From NCBI GenBank assembly GCA_963726825.1, contig CAVSDT010000001.1, positions 558,001 to 622,000 on the forward strand: a DNA stretch of 64,000 nucleotides, written 5' to 3'. This document shows positions 16,577-25,583 of this stretch, piece by piece; position 1 is the first letter of the stretch; every line of letters begins with the position of its first letter. The stretch is from DATLGB01 sp963726825. GTDB taxonomy: Bacteria > Actinomycetota > Thermoleophilia > Solirubrobacterales > Solirubrobacteraceae. The notes below the pieces were generated by a model. The model saw only the letters and a program-made list of their open reading frames with translations. It ran no database searches and was not told the DNA's origin. Both the position numbers and the translations under genes were made by a program.

Positions 16577-19500
16577 TCAGCCCGGCGGCGGGAACGACGC
16601 CGGACGGCCCAGGTGGTAGCCCTGCGCGTACTTGACACCGAGCTCGGCCAGACGCACCTGGGTGGCCTCGTCCTCGACGCCCTCGCCGACGGTCTCGGCA
16701 CCGAGGTTGTCCGCCAGGGCGACGACGGCGCGCACCACGCCCTCGCTGACCGGATTGACGAGGACGTCGCTGACGAACTGCCGGTCGATCTTGAGCAGGT
16801 CGGCCGGGATGTGGCGCACCCGCGCGAAGCCGTTGTACCCGGCGCCGAAGTCGTCGAGGGCGATGCGGCAGCCGAGGTTCTTGACGTGCCGGGCGAAGGC
16901 GCCGGCCCACTCGACGTCGTCCAGCAGGGCGGTCTCCGTCAGCTCGATGGTCAGCAGCCGCGGGTCCGCCGCGGTGCGGTCGAGGGCGAGACGCAGCTCC
17001 TTGAGGAGGGTGATGTCGGTGATGGACTGCCCCGACAGGTTGAAGTGCACGGGCACCCCGGCCGCGGCGTACCCGACGGCCTGCTGGGTCACCCAGATGT
17101 CGATGTCGCGCATGAGCCCGTGCTCCTCGGCGGCCGGCAGGAACTCCCCGGGCCCGGCCAGCCCGCCGTCTTGACGCAGCCGCAGCAGCAGCTCCCGGTC
17201 GACGACGTCGCCGGTGGCCAGCTCGACGATCGGCTGGGCGTGCAGCACGAAGCAGTCCTGATCGAGGGCCTCTCGGATGCGCGTGGCCCAGCGCAGGCCC
17301 TCGGCCTCGCGCTGCTGGCGCTGCTCACGCGCCCAGCGCTCGGTGACGTCGCGGAAGACGACCACGCGGCCTCCGGCGGGGGCACCGATCAGATCCTGGC
17401 CGGCGGCAGCCGTGGGCCGGGCGGTCAGCGAGTCCGCCGACCACGCCACGGCCATCGGCGTGCCGTCAACGCGGCGGAACCGGTCGTGCGCTTCGCGCTC
17501 GGCGCCTGGGCCGGCCAGGCGCGCCGCCGCCGGCGAGGGCTTCTGGCCGTAGAGCAGGCGGACGACGTCGGTCCCGAGGAGCGAGCCCTTCGCGCCGAGC
17601 AGCTCGCACGCGGCGCTGTTGCAGTACGTCACGGCACGGTCGGCGTCGAAGACCACGAGGCCGTCGGACATGCTCTCGGTCACCGTCTGCAGGTAGTCGC
17701 GCGCGGCCTTGAGGCTGTCGCGCTGCGCGCGCGACTCCGACAGGTCGAGCACCGTGCTGATGACGCCGGCGTAGGCGCCCTCGTCGTCACGCAGGACGGT
17801 GTTGGTGACCGCAGCGGGGAGGCGGCGCCCGTCGCGCACCGTCACGGTCAGCTCTCCCGCCCACCGTCCCTCGAGCGCGAGCGAGGCGTCGACGGCGGCG
17901 AGGTCGAGCTCGTCGCGGTCGAACAGGCCGAGGCCGTGCAGCCAGCGCCCCCGCACCTCCTCGGCGGACCAGCCCGACAGCCGCTCGGCCGCGGCGTTCC
18001 AGTAGGTGACGCGGTTCGCGGCGTCGAGGGCGGCCACGGGCAGCGCGACGACGTCGAGCAGCTGAGCCTGGAAGAGGCTGCGCTGTTCAGCCTCGCGACG
18101 GTCCGTGATGTCCTGGTGGTGCACCACGACCCGGCGCCGCCCGTCCAGCAGCAAGGGGTTCACGCGCACGGTGAACCAGCGCAGGCGTCCCGGGGTCGGG
18201 CACGGGTAGTCGTGCTCGAAGACCTCGCACTCGCCCGCGAGGACCGCCCGGATGCCCTGGGCCGTGGCGGCGGCGTGGGGGTCGTCGGCGGCCTCGCAGA
18301 CCGCGAGGTAGTTCACCCCGAGGCCCGTGCGGTCGGCGGGAGCGCCGCTCTCTGTCGCGTACCGGCGCCACGACGCGTTGACGGCGATGATCTCCCCCGT
18401 CTCCTCCAGGACGGCGATGCGCTTGGAGAGCGCATCGAGCGTGGAGCGCCAGAAGGACTTCGCGTTGCGGATGTCGTGCTGGAGCTCGGCGGCGTCGACG
18501 ACGCCCCCGGCGCGCCGCTGCGCCCTGGCGCGCGTCGTCCGCCAGGCGTCGGGCATCAGCTCGGTGTCGTGCGCCCAGGCCGCGTCGCGGCCGTGCAGCT
18601 TGGCCCAGTCGAGGGCGTCCTCGGCCCGGCGCTGCAGCGCCTCGCGGTCCAGCCCCGGCTCCCACGCGCACAGGCCCGCCGAGATGGTGATCGCCGGCAG
18701 CTCCGTGTCGCACCCCTCGGCCAACCGGGCCCGCAGGTCCGCCGCGACCTCCAAGCCACGCTCGGTGCCGGCGCTCTCCAGGATGAGGGCGAACTCGTCG
18801 CCGCTCACCCGCGCGGCCAGGTCGGCCGGCCCGCAGACCGCGCGCAGGCACGCCGCGATGTGCTGCAGGACGCGGTCGCCCGTCTCGTGACCGAGGCCGT
18901 CGTTGACGCTCTTGAAGTGATCGACGTCGACGAGGATCAGCGTCGGGCCGGGGCCGCCGGGCCGGGCGGCGGCGATGTTGAGATCGAGCCGCTCGTGCAT
19001 CGCGGTGGGGTTGGCCAGCCCTGTGAGGGCGTCGAAGCGCGCTTGGCGCGCAAGCGCTCCGCGGATCTCGGCCTTGCCGACCGCGAGGCTCACGAGGTCG
19101 GAGAACCGCTCAAGCAGCTCGGCACCCTCCTGCAGCTGCGGCCCCTCCTCGACCCAGCCGGCGGCCAACGCGCCCCAGACCACGCCCTCCACGCGCACCG
19201 GGACGGCGACCACGGCCCCGATGCCGGCCAGGCGGAAGCGCTCGGACGCCGGAACGGCGATGACCGCCGGGGCACCCTCGTGGACGGCGGCGAACTCCGT
19301 GCCGGGGACGAACGGCTGCTCGCCGGCGGGCATCGGCCGAACCGGCCAGGCCCCGATCGGCACGTAGCCGTCAGGGGTGAAGCGCACGAGACCGGCGCCC
19401 ACAGCCCCCGCTATCGCCGCGGTCTCGCGGCAGGCCAGCTCGAAGAGGTGGGCCGGTTCGTCCATGGCGGCCACGGCCCGGGCGACACGATCCGTCGCGG

Positions 19501-19906
19501 CGTACAGCCCCGCGGCGCGGACGGCGCGACGCTCGGCGGCCTTGAGCTCCGTGACGTCATGCAGGGCCACCACCCATCCGGCGGGCTCGGGGACGGCGCG
19601 CAGGGAGTACCAGCGGTCCGGTTCGGCGAGGCGCACCGTGCACTCGACGGCCACTCCGGCGTGCAGGCCCGTGATCGCCCGGCTGGCCAGGGCGGCACCC
19701 GCCTCCGCGGGCAGCGCGTCGCAGAGGATGCGGCCGATCGGCTCGGGAACCGCGAGCAGGGTCGCAGCGGCCGGGTTGAGCGCGCGGATCCGCCAGCCCG
19801 CGTCCAGCCACAGGGTGGGGTCAGGGAGCGGGGAGATGCGCGACCCAGCAGGGGTCTGCACGGGGGCGTCCCGTGACAGGGGGGAGTCCACGGCGAGTCG
19901 CGGCAC
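16577..19906 (-). CDS. PAS/GAF sensor with GGDEF and EAL domains, c-di-GMP turnover
   Basis: 1109-residue soluble signalling protein with unusual domain order: PAS (about 25-120), GAF (135-285), GGDEF (289-445), three PAS domains (about 490-605, 610-730, 735-860) and EAL (870-1105). The cyclase active site reads SGDEF (368-372), a variant known in active enzymes. The phosphodiesterase motif reads ELL at 905-907 and the second motif DDFGAGY, while EGVE near 1075 is intact. The GTG start at 19906 has AAGGTGA upstream. Predicted to make and/or degrade cyclic di-GMP in response to small-molecule or redox signals. No transmembrane segment. Confidence 0.93.
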   Translation of the reverse strand: MPRLAVDSPLSRDAPVQTPAGSRISPLPDPTLWLDAGWRIRALNPAAATLLAVPEPIGRILCDALPAEAGAALASRAITGLHAGVAVECTVRLAEPDRWYSLRAVPEPAGWVVALHDVTELKAAERRAVRAAGLYAATDRVARAVAAMDEPAHLFELACRETAAIAGAVGAGLVRFTPDGYVPIGAWPVRPMPAGEQPFVPGTEFAAVHEGAPAVIAVPASERFRLAGIGAVVAVPVRVEGVVWGALAAGWVEEGPQLQEGAELLERFSDLVSLAVGKAEIRGALARQARFDALTGLANPTAMHERLDLNIAAARPGGPGPTLILVDVDHFKSVNDGLGHETGDRVLQHIAACLRAVCGPADLAARVSGDEFALILESAGTERGLEVAADLRARLAEGCDTELPAITISAGLCAWEPGLDREALQRRAEDALDWAKLHGRDAAWAHDTELMPDAWRTTRARAQRRAGGVVDAAELQHDIRNAKSFWRSTLDALSKRIAVLEETGEIIAVNASWRRYATESGAPADRTGLGVNYLAVCEAADDPHAAATAQGIRAVLAGECEVFEHDYPCPTPGRLRWFTVRVNPLLLDGRRRVVVHHQDITDRREAEQRSLFQAQLLDVVALPVAALDAANRVTYWNAAAERLSGWSAEEVRGRWLHGLGLFDRDELDLAAVDASLALEGRWAGELTVTVRDGRRLPAAVTNTVLRDDEGAYAGVISTVLDLSESRAQRDSLKAARDYLQTVTESMSDGLVVFDADRAVTYCNSAACELLGAKGSLLGTDVVRLLYGQKPSPAAARLAGPGAEREAHDRFRRVDGTPMAVAWSADSLTARPTAAAGQDLIGAPAGGRVVVFRDVTERWAREQRQQREAEGLRWATRIREALDQDCFVLHAQPIVELATGDVVDRELLLRLRQDGGLAGPGEFLPAAEEHGLMRDIDIWVTQQAVGYAAAGVPVHFNLSGQSITDITLLKELRLALDRTAADPRLLTIELTETALLDDVEWAGAFARHVKNLGCRIALDDFGAGYNGFARVRHIPADLLKIDRQFVSDVLVNPVSEGVVRAVVALADNLGAETVGEGVEDEATQVRLAELGVKYAQGYHLGRPASFPPPG

Positions 19907-19964
19907 CCGGTCACCTTCGGCGCGCGCGCCGTCATCGGCAGCACCCGAACGTACATCTTGTCAG

Positions 19965-19978
19965 CAGTCGTACGACTG
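19965..19978. promoter_or_regulatory. 14-bp perfect palindrome upstream of the GGDEF/EAL gene
   Basis: CAGTCGTACGACTG is a perfect 14-bp palindrome 59 bp upstream of the GTG start of the PAS/GGDEF/EAL gene, in the 163-bp gap between that start and tRNA-Val. Position and symmetry fit a dimeric regulator site near the promoter. Chance occurrence of one such palindrome in 64 kb is not negligible, so this is a candidate only. The rest of the gap shows no coding potential. Confidence 0.35.
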
Positions 19979-20069
19979 GTTTGCGGGCGAACGACGATCC
20001 GGAGGGGAAGGGTGTCAGGCAATCGCCGGCGACGGGCGCGGCACGAGGTCGGTCCGGTTGCGACCGCGA

Positions 20070-20143
20070 TGGGCAGTCCCGGGCTCGAACCGGGGACCTC
20101 CTGCTTGTAAGGCAGGCGCTCTGACCAACTGAGCTAACCGCCC
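20070..20143 (-). tRNA. tRNA-Val (anticodon TAC)
   Basis: Cloverleaf read by eye on the minus strand: acceptor GGGCGGT pairs with ACTGCCC (one G-U), D arm GCTC/GAGC, anticodon stem CCTGC/GCAGG with loop CTTACAA giving anticodon TAC (valine), T arm CCCGG-TTCGAGC-CCGGG, discriminator A. No CCA is encoded, as is common in actinobacteria. It lies between the α/β-hydrolase and the GGDEF/EAL genes. Confidence 0.95.
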
Positions 20144-20158
20144 GAGTCGTCCGACAGG

Positions 20159-21019
20159 CTACGCGGCGACCTCCGCGGATTCCGCGGCCCGGAGCAGTTC
20201 GAGCGCCGCCAGGAGGCCGGCGTTGAAGCGCTGCGGCTGGGTGGTCACGACGAGGTGGTCGCCCGCGACCTCGACGGTGGGGGCGCGCAGCAGCGCTGCC
20301 AACGCGCGCTGGTGCGCGGGCGGGACGCCGTCGTCGAGCGTGGTCACCACCACGGCGGCGGGCAGGCGGACGCCGGCCAGCCACGGGCGGGAGTCGAAGC
20401 GCGACAGCTCACGGCCGGCCTCGGCGAGGTCGGTCGCCGAGCCGCGGGTGAGCTCGGCCACCATCCAGGTCGCGACGGGGCCGCCGCTACCGCCGAACAG
20501 GCGTCGCCACAGCCGGTCCGGCGCGAGGCCGAGCGCCAGCCGGACGAGCGCCAGCGAGCGCCACAGCAGCTTCTGGCGCGGCGACGTCCAGTGCGCCGAG
20601 GTCGCGCACAGCACCGCGCCGGAGAGCAGCTCGCGGTGGTCGCGCGCCAGCAGCTGGGTGATCGGGCCGCCCATCGAGTAGCCGACGGCGACGACGGGGC
20701 CGAGCTCGAGGTGACGGACGAGCGCAGCAGCGTCGGCCGCGCAGTCGCGCAGCCGGAACGGCTCGGGGGTGCGCAGGCCGCGTCCGTGGCCGCGGTGGTC
20801 GAGCGCGACGATCCGGTGGCCTGCGTCCTGCAGCGCCCCGTAGGCGCCGAACCAGTTGAGGTCCGCCGAGACCGTCCAGCCGTGCAGCAGCAGCAGCGTC
20901 GGCTTGGACGGGTCGGCACCGTCGGGGCCGCTGTCGCGGACGAACAGCTCGCCATGGCCGGGGACCGCGACGACGCGGCCCGGCGGGAGCACGACGGGCG
21001 GGGCGGGGACCGGGCTCAT
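20159..21019 (-). CDS. α/β-hydrolase
   Basis: 286-residue α/β-hydrolase fold protein. The oxyanion region is LLLLHGW, the DHRGHGRG segment follows, and the nucleophile elbow is GYSMGG. The acid is likely Asp in TTLDDGVPP and the base His in AGDHLVV near the C-terminus. Esterase, lipase or related hydrolase; the substrate is not deducible. ATG at 21019 overlaps the stop of the small upstream gene (ATGA), so the two are translationally coupled. Confidence 0.87.
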   Translation of the reverse strand: MSPVPAPPVVLPPGRVVAVPGHGELFVRDSGPDGADPSKPTLLLLHGWTVSADLNWFGAYGALQDAGHRIVALDHRGHGRGLRTPEPFRLRDCAADAAALVRHLELGPVVAVGYSMGGPITQLLARDHRELLSGAVLCATSAHWTSPRQKLLWRSLALVRLALGLAPDRLWRRLFGGSGGPVATWMVAELTRGSATDLAEAGRELSRFDSRPWLAGVRLPAAVVVTTLDDGVPPAHQRALAALLRAPTVEVAGDHLVVTTQPQRFNAGLLAALELLRAAESAEVAA

Positions 21020-21336
21020 GCGGCGGCCGGCCCGTCCTCCTCCGCCTGCGGGGCGAAGCCGAAGTGCACGTGGTCGCCGTGGACCTCGCCCTCGAGCTGC
21101 ATCCGCTCCAGCAGCGGCGCGGCCTCCGGGTCGACGAAGATCGGGAGCGGGTGGCCGCCGACGACCTGGTCGCCCTCCCCGGGCGCCGCGGCGACCCCGA
21201 GGGCGAAGGCCGAGCTGCCGTCCTCCTCCACGTCCTCCTCGACGGTGATGCGGACCCCGCCGCCCTCCGGCAGGTCCTCGATCGAGTCTCGCAGCAGGGT
21301 CAGGGCCTCATCCGCACCGGGGGAGATGGTGAGCAT
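21016..21336 (-). CDS. HesB/IscA-like protein without cysteines
   Basis: 106-residue protein with the layout of the HesB/IscA/SufA fold: an N-terminal ISPGADEALTLL helix, a β-rich centre and the FVDPEAAPLLE segment. The three Cys residues that bind iron-sulfur clusters in true A-type carriers are all absent; the protein has no Cys at all. Such degenerate members are common in actinobacteria and have no established role. It is the first gene of a two-gene operon with the α/β-hydrolase. Assignment to the fold is by pattern and less certain than the gene call. Confidence 0.7.
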   Translation of the reverse strand: MLTISPGADEALTLLRDSIEDLPEGGGVRITVEEDVEEDGSSAFALGVAAAPGEGDQVVGGHPLPIFVDPEAAPLLERMQLEGEVHGDHVHFGFAPQAEEDGPAAA

Positions 21337-21412
21337 CCCCCGCTCCTACCCGGCGCAGAGCTCTAAACTCGCGCTGGTCTCGGCTTCTGCCGATACGGAT
21401 CGAAGACTGCTC

Positions 21413-24400
21413 GTGCCACGGCCTGGACGCCTCCTGCTGGTCTTGCTCCTTGCGGGCGGGATCGCCCCTGCGACGGTCCACGCGCAGGCAGGACCGCGGC
21501 CCGGTCCGGAGGTCGTACCCGGCGAGCTGATCGTCGGCTTCGACTCAGACGCTGAAGCCGCGCAGCGCCAGCGTGCTCGCGACGCCGTCGACGCCGACGT
21601 CCAGCGCAGGCTCGGTGACCCGGACGTGCAGCTGCTCGACCTGCCACGGGGGGCGGACGTCCGTGACGCGGCCGCCGCCCTCGAGCGCCGCGCGGGGGTC
21701 GCCTACGCCGAACCGAACTTCATCGGGCACATCGCGGCGAAGACCCCGAACGACCCGCTGTACCGCAACTGCCGGGCCAGCCGGTGCTCGGCGCTGGTCG
21801 ATGCCGACAGCGCTGGGACTACACCACCGGGGTCGCGAGCTCCGCTAGGCCGCCATCCTCGACACGGGCGTCTACGGCGGCCATGCTGATCTGGCCGGCC
21901 GCGTCACGGGCGACGAGACGCGACGTCCCGACGAGCACGGCAGGCGCCATGGCACGCAGGTCGCCGGCATCGCCGCGGCCATCGGGAACAACGCCATCGG
22001 CGTCACGGGCGTCGCGTGGCAGGCGCAGCTGCGCTCCTACGCGGTCTGCGACTCCAACGGCGACTGCTCCACCGCGCGGCAGGCGGCGGCGATCAACGCC
22101 GCGCAGGCGGCGGGCGTCAAGGTCGCGAACATGTCGATCGCCAGCGGGGACCTCAACGCGTCGAATCGCAGGCGGTGCGGGCCGCGATCGCCAGCGCCCC
22201 CGGGATGCTCGTCGTCGCCTCTGCGGCAACGGAACGCTCGGGGCCGCAACGTCGACGGCGGACAGGCGTCCTACCCGTGCTCGGACGACCTCGCGAACGT
22301 CGTCTGCGTGCGCCGGGACCCAGTCGGACGAGCGACAGACTGCGGGTACTCAGCAACTACGGGCGCCGCCTCCGTCGACCTCGCCGCGCCGGCCACGAGC
22401 CTGCGATCGACCCGGGGCTACACGGTGTCGTACTCCTCCTTCACCGGCACCTCAGCGGCTGCGCCGATGGTCGGCTGGCGCGCCGCACTGCTGTGGTCGG
22501 CGCACCCTGCGGCCTCGGTCGGCGCCGTCGGTCCGCGCTGCTGGACGCCACCCGACCCCGAGGCGACGCGACCAACCCCACCCGCGGCACTGCGAAGCCC
22601 GGACTCGCAGCAAGTGGCCGGCGCGGCTGAACGTCTTCCGCGCGCTCGCAAGCCTCGATGACGCTCCGCCCGAGATGACCATCACGGCCGCCCCGCCCGC
22701 GCGGACGAACCAGACAGCGTCAGCGTGCCGTTCAGCGAGCCAGGAGCCGGGCAGCACGACGAGTGCCGCGTGGATGCCGGCGACTGCAGCTGCTGCACCG
22801 CCCGCAGAGCTTCTCGGACCTCGCCGCCGGCGAACTCGCGATCGCCGTGCGGGCGATCGACCGCCACCCGAACGACGATCCAGCCGCGACCGCGACGTTC
22901 GTCGTGCTCCCCACCACGACGATCGACCTCGCGGCCGGGACCGCGGACGATGGAGACGGACGCCGACTTCGAGTGGACCGCCAACGCGGCCGCCGTCACC
23001 TTCCGCTGCCGCCCGACGGTGACGCGTTCGAGTCGTGCACCGATCACAGGAGCTACACGGGGCTCGCCAACGGCACCCACACCTTCCAGGTCCGAGCCGT
23101 GGACGACTCGGGCGCGCGGAGGATCCGGCGGCTGAGTACTCCTGGGTGATCGACAAGACGCCGCCGGTGGCGCCCTTCACCTCGCCCTACGCCGAGCGGG
23201 ACGGTCGCCACCAGCACCGCCGACCTCGTCTTCTGCTCCGATCCCGACGTCACCTTCACGTGTAGCTTCGACGACGCGCCTGCCGTGACGTGCGCCTGCC
23301 ACTGGAGGTGACAGCGCCGAGCAGGTCGGAGCTCGTACACCGTGAAGATCAGGGTCGACGGCGCCGCAGGCAACGTCGGTGACCGATCGAGGCGTCCGAT
23401 CCGTGGACACCACGCCGCCAGACGTGACGATCACCGACGGACCGTCGGGAGTCACGAGCGCCAGGACGCGACGGTCACCCGCCGTCGGACGAGCCGCAAG
23501 CACGACGTGCAGTCGAGCCGTTCAGGCCGTGCCCGAGGCCTGCGCCCGTCACGCGGCTCCCCGACTCGGCGACGGGCCGAGCACGCTTCACGGTTCGCGC
23601 GACGGACAGCGCCGGGAACCCAGTGAGGACGAAGCGGGCATGGACCGTGGACGCTGCGGCCCCGTCATCACCTGCACCGCCGGTCCCCCGGCGCTGACTC
23701 GCGAGACGACCACGGCCATCGCCTTCACCTGGGCGACGCGGAGGCGAGCATCGCCTGCGAGCTGTCGCAGCACACTCGACGCCGGAACGGCGTGCCGCTC
23801 GCGCCCCGGTGACCGACTGCCCGTCCCCGAGGAGGTGACGGTCGACGCCGGAGATGCCGATCACGAGTTCGCGGTCACCGCCACCGACGCCGCGAACAAC
23901 GCGACGACGGTCGTGCGCGAGTGGCCCACGACACCGTGATCCCCCGGCGCGCCGGTCATCACCGGCCCGAGCGGCAGCCCGGCCGAGCCGCGCGCCTTCG
24001 CGGTCAGATCCCAGGCAGCGACGGCAGGCCGCGACGTGCTCGCTGGACGGGAGCGCACTTCGCCCCCTGCTCCGGCCGACGGCGTCTGGCGTGGCCTGAG
24101 CGCGGGGACTACGGCTCTACGCCCGGTCGACGGACGCCGCCGGCAACGGGAGCCCTTCGGCCCAGCGCCCGTTCACGGTCACACCTGTCGCGGCGCCGAC
24201 CGTCACGTCGGTCCGACCGGCGAGGTCAACGGCCCGCGGGCGAGCTTCACCTTCGCGGGAGCGCAGAGCAAGCAGACCTACGAGTGCCGCCTCGACGACG
24301 ATGCGGGCTGGACCCCATGCGCCTCGGGGGTCAGCTTCCCGGGGCTCGCTGACGGCGACCACGAGTCCTCAGCGTGCGCATGCGCAACCCGCACTGAGCT

Positions 24401-25100
24401 ACGCCGACCTGCGCACCTTCACCGTCGACACGGTGCGGCCCTCGCTGACCGTCCGCAGCGCGCCGTCGGGCACCTCCTCGACGGCCGACGCGGAGATCGC
24501 GTTCACGGCCGAGCCCGGTGCGGCCGTCACCTGCGCGCTCGACGGCGACGCTGCTGCGGCCTGCGCGTCGCCCTACCGCGTCCGCGGACCTCGCCAATGG
24601 GGAGCACCGCGTCACCGTCGTCGCGGCCGACGCCGCCCGCGCGGCTCGGCACCGTGCGATCGATCGTCGACGTCGTCGCGGAGCCCATCCCCAACGCCCG
24701 CTCCGCGCCGTCGTCCGCCCCGACCGCGACGCCGACCCCGACCCTGACCCTGACCCCGCCGGCCACCCCGACGCCGACGCCGACGCCGGCCGTCAAGGCC
24801 GCGTCGACGCGGCGGCTCACCGCCACGGTGACGAAGCGCTTCAGCCGCAGCGGACGCGCCATCGCGCGGCTGAAGCCGTTCTCGGTCGCGTACCGCAGCA
24901 CGCTCGCCGGGCGTCTGAAGGTCGTCGTCCAGCAGCGCGTGGCCAGGCGCTGGACGGCCATCGCCGGCGGGAGCCTGCGCTACGTGCGGGCCGGGTCGCG
25001 GCGGGTGCGGATCACGCTGTCGGCACGCGGCCGGCGGACCGTGCGCGTGGCCGGGAAGCCCCGACTCCGGGTCCGCGCGACGTTCACGCCGGCCGGCTGA
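21413..25100 (+). pseudogene. secreted subtilisin-like (S8) protease with Ig-like repeats, many frameshifts
   Basis: One gene broken by many small shifts. From a GTG at 21413 come a signal peptide (LLLVLLLAGG), a propeptide (VVPGELIVGF to YAEPNF), then an S8 catalytic domain: Asp in AILDTGVYGGH (from 21852), His in HGTQVAGIAA (21948), Ser in FTGTSAAAPM (Ser codon 22452). Segments such as VRAAIASAPGMLVVAS and WDYTTG lie in other frames between these. From about 22.7 to 24.6 kb come repeated Ig-like domains (TPPDVTITDGPSG, YECRLDD, DTVRPSLTVRSAPSG), again in alternating frames. A Thr/Pro linker (24728-24790) and a basic C-terminal domain ending at 25100 are intact. Either a decaying gene or a poorly sequenced stretch. 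Confidence 0.8.
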
Positions 25101-25116
25101 CCGTCAGCGCGCGCAA

Positions 25117-25188
25117 TACCCCCAACGGGAATTGAACCCGTCTCTGAGCCTTGAAAGGGCCCTGTGTTGACCGATACACCATGGGGGC
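25117..25188 (-). tRNA. tRNA-Glu (anticodon TTC)
   Basis: Minus-strand cloverleaf: acceptor GCCCCCA with TGGGGGT (terminal G-U), anticodon stem GGGCC/GGCTC (one G-U), loop CTTTCAA with anticodon TTC (glutamate), T arm ACGGG-TTCAATT-CCCGT, discriminator A, no encoded CCA. It is 30 bp downstream of the split tRNA-Lys and probably on the same transcript. Confidence 0.94.
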
Positions 25189-25218
25189 GAGCTCGGACCG
25201 CAGGGTACGGCCGAACGA

Positions 25219-25543
25219 TGGGTCGCCTGGGATTCGAACCCAGAACCTCGGGATTAACCTGCCGCACCGGCTCTCACCGGCCTCGCCACCTCGGCGGCGC
25301 GTTGCGGTCTGGACCATCTCTTCACCCACGCCGTGACGCGTTTGGGTGGGCGGCGTATGGCCTCTGAGGGCTCTCCGGCGAACCGGGTTGCCTGCTGATC
25401 GCCCAATCCCTCGGATTGTCACTCATGGGTTGAGTACCTCGGGCTCTCAGGGGGTTCCAGCAAATAGCCGCCGACGTACCAGCCGTCTCCGGACTGGCGC
25501 TCCGTAACCAAAGTCCCTTGCTCTGCCGTTGAGCTAGCGACCC
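25219..25543 (-). tRNA. tRNA-Lys (anticodon TTT) interrupted by a 253-nt group I intron
   Basis: Two exons on the minus strand: 25543-25511 (33 nt) and 25257-25219 (39 nt). Joined, they form a 72-nt tRNA: acceptor GGGTCGC/GCGACCC with discriminator A, D arm GCTC/GAGC, anticodon stem GGGA/TCCC, loop CTTTTAA (anticodon TTT), T arm CTGGG-TTCGAAT-CCCAG. The break falls after U34 in the anticodon loop, the position used in cyanobacterial tRNA-Leu introns. A break one base earlier would give GTT (Asn), but the acceptor and discriminator match tRNA-Lys, not tRNA-Asn. No CCA is encoded. The first anticodon-stem pair (A27/G43) is mismatched. Confidence 0.9.
25258..25510 (-). ncRNA. ORF-less self-splicing group I intron (tRNA class, IC3-like)
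   Basis: The 253-nt insert follows a U and ends in G, as group I introns do, and folds into the conserved core. P2 is CCAGUC/GGCUGG; P3 is GGCGGC with GCCGCC; P4 is UGCUG with CAGCA; P6a is CCGG-UUCG-CCGG; P7 is GGCCAU with AUGGUC; P8 is CACCC/GGGUG; a P9-region hairpin is CCGG-UGAGAG-CCGG. The J8/7-P7 stretch reads GUGAAGAGAUGGUCCAG, closely like the Azoarcus tRNA-Ile intron. P1 can pair CUU|U with GGAG, giving the U-G wobble at the splice site. No homing endonuclease ORF. The core is intact, so splicing is expected. Confidence 0.93.
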
Positions 25544-25583
25544 ATGCGGCGAGTCTACCGATGGACCTGGATAGGCTGCCCGC

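Noticed and set aside
24728..24790. Repeat-like ACCCCGACGCCGAC tract
   Set aside because: It encodes the Thr/Pro linker of the secreted protease and is not a CRISPR or regulatory repeat.
25219..25257. Partial or degenerate tRNA
   Set aside because: The 39-nt segment looks like a stray tRNA 3' half until its 5' half is found at 25511-25543; it is the 3' exon of a split tRNA.
25511..25543. tRNA-Asn(GTT) reading of the split tRNA
   Set aside because: Splicing one base earlier would give GTT, but the acceptor stem, discriminator A and the U-G splice-site pair fit tRNA-Lys(TTT).
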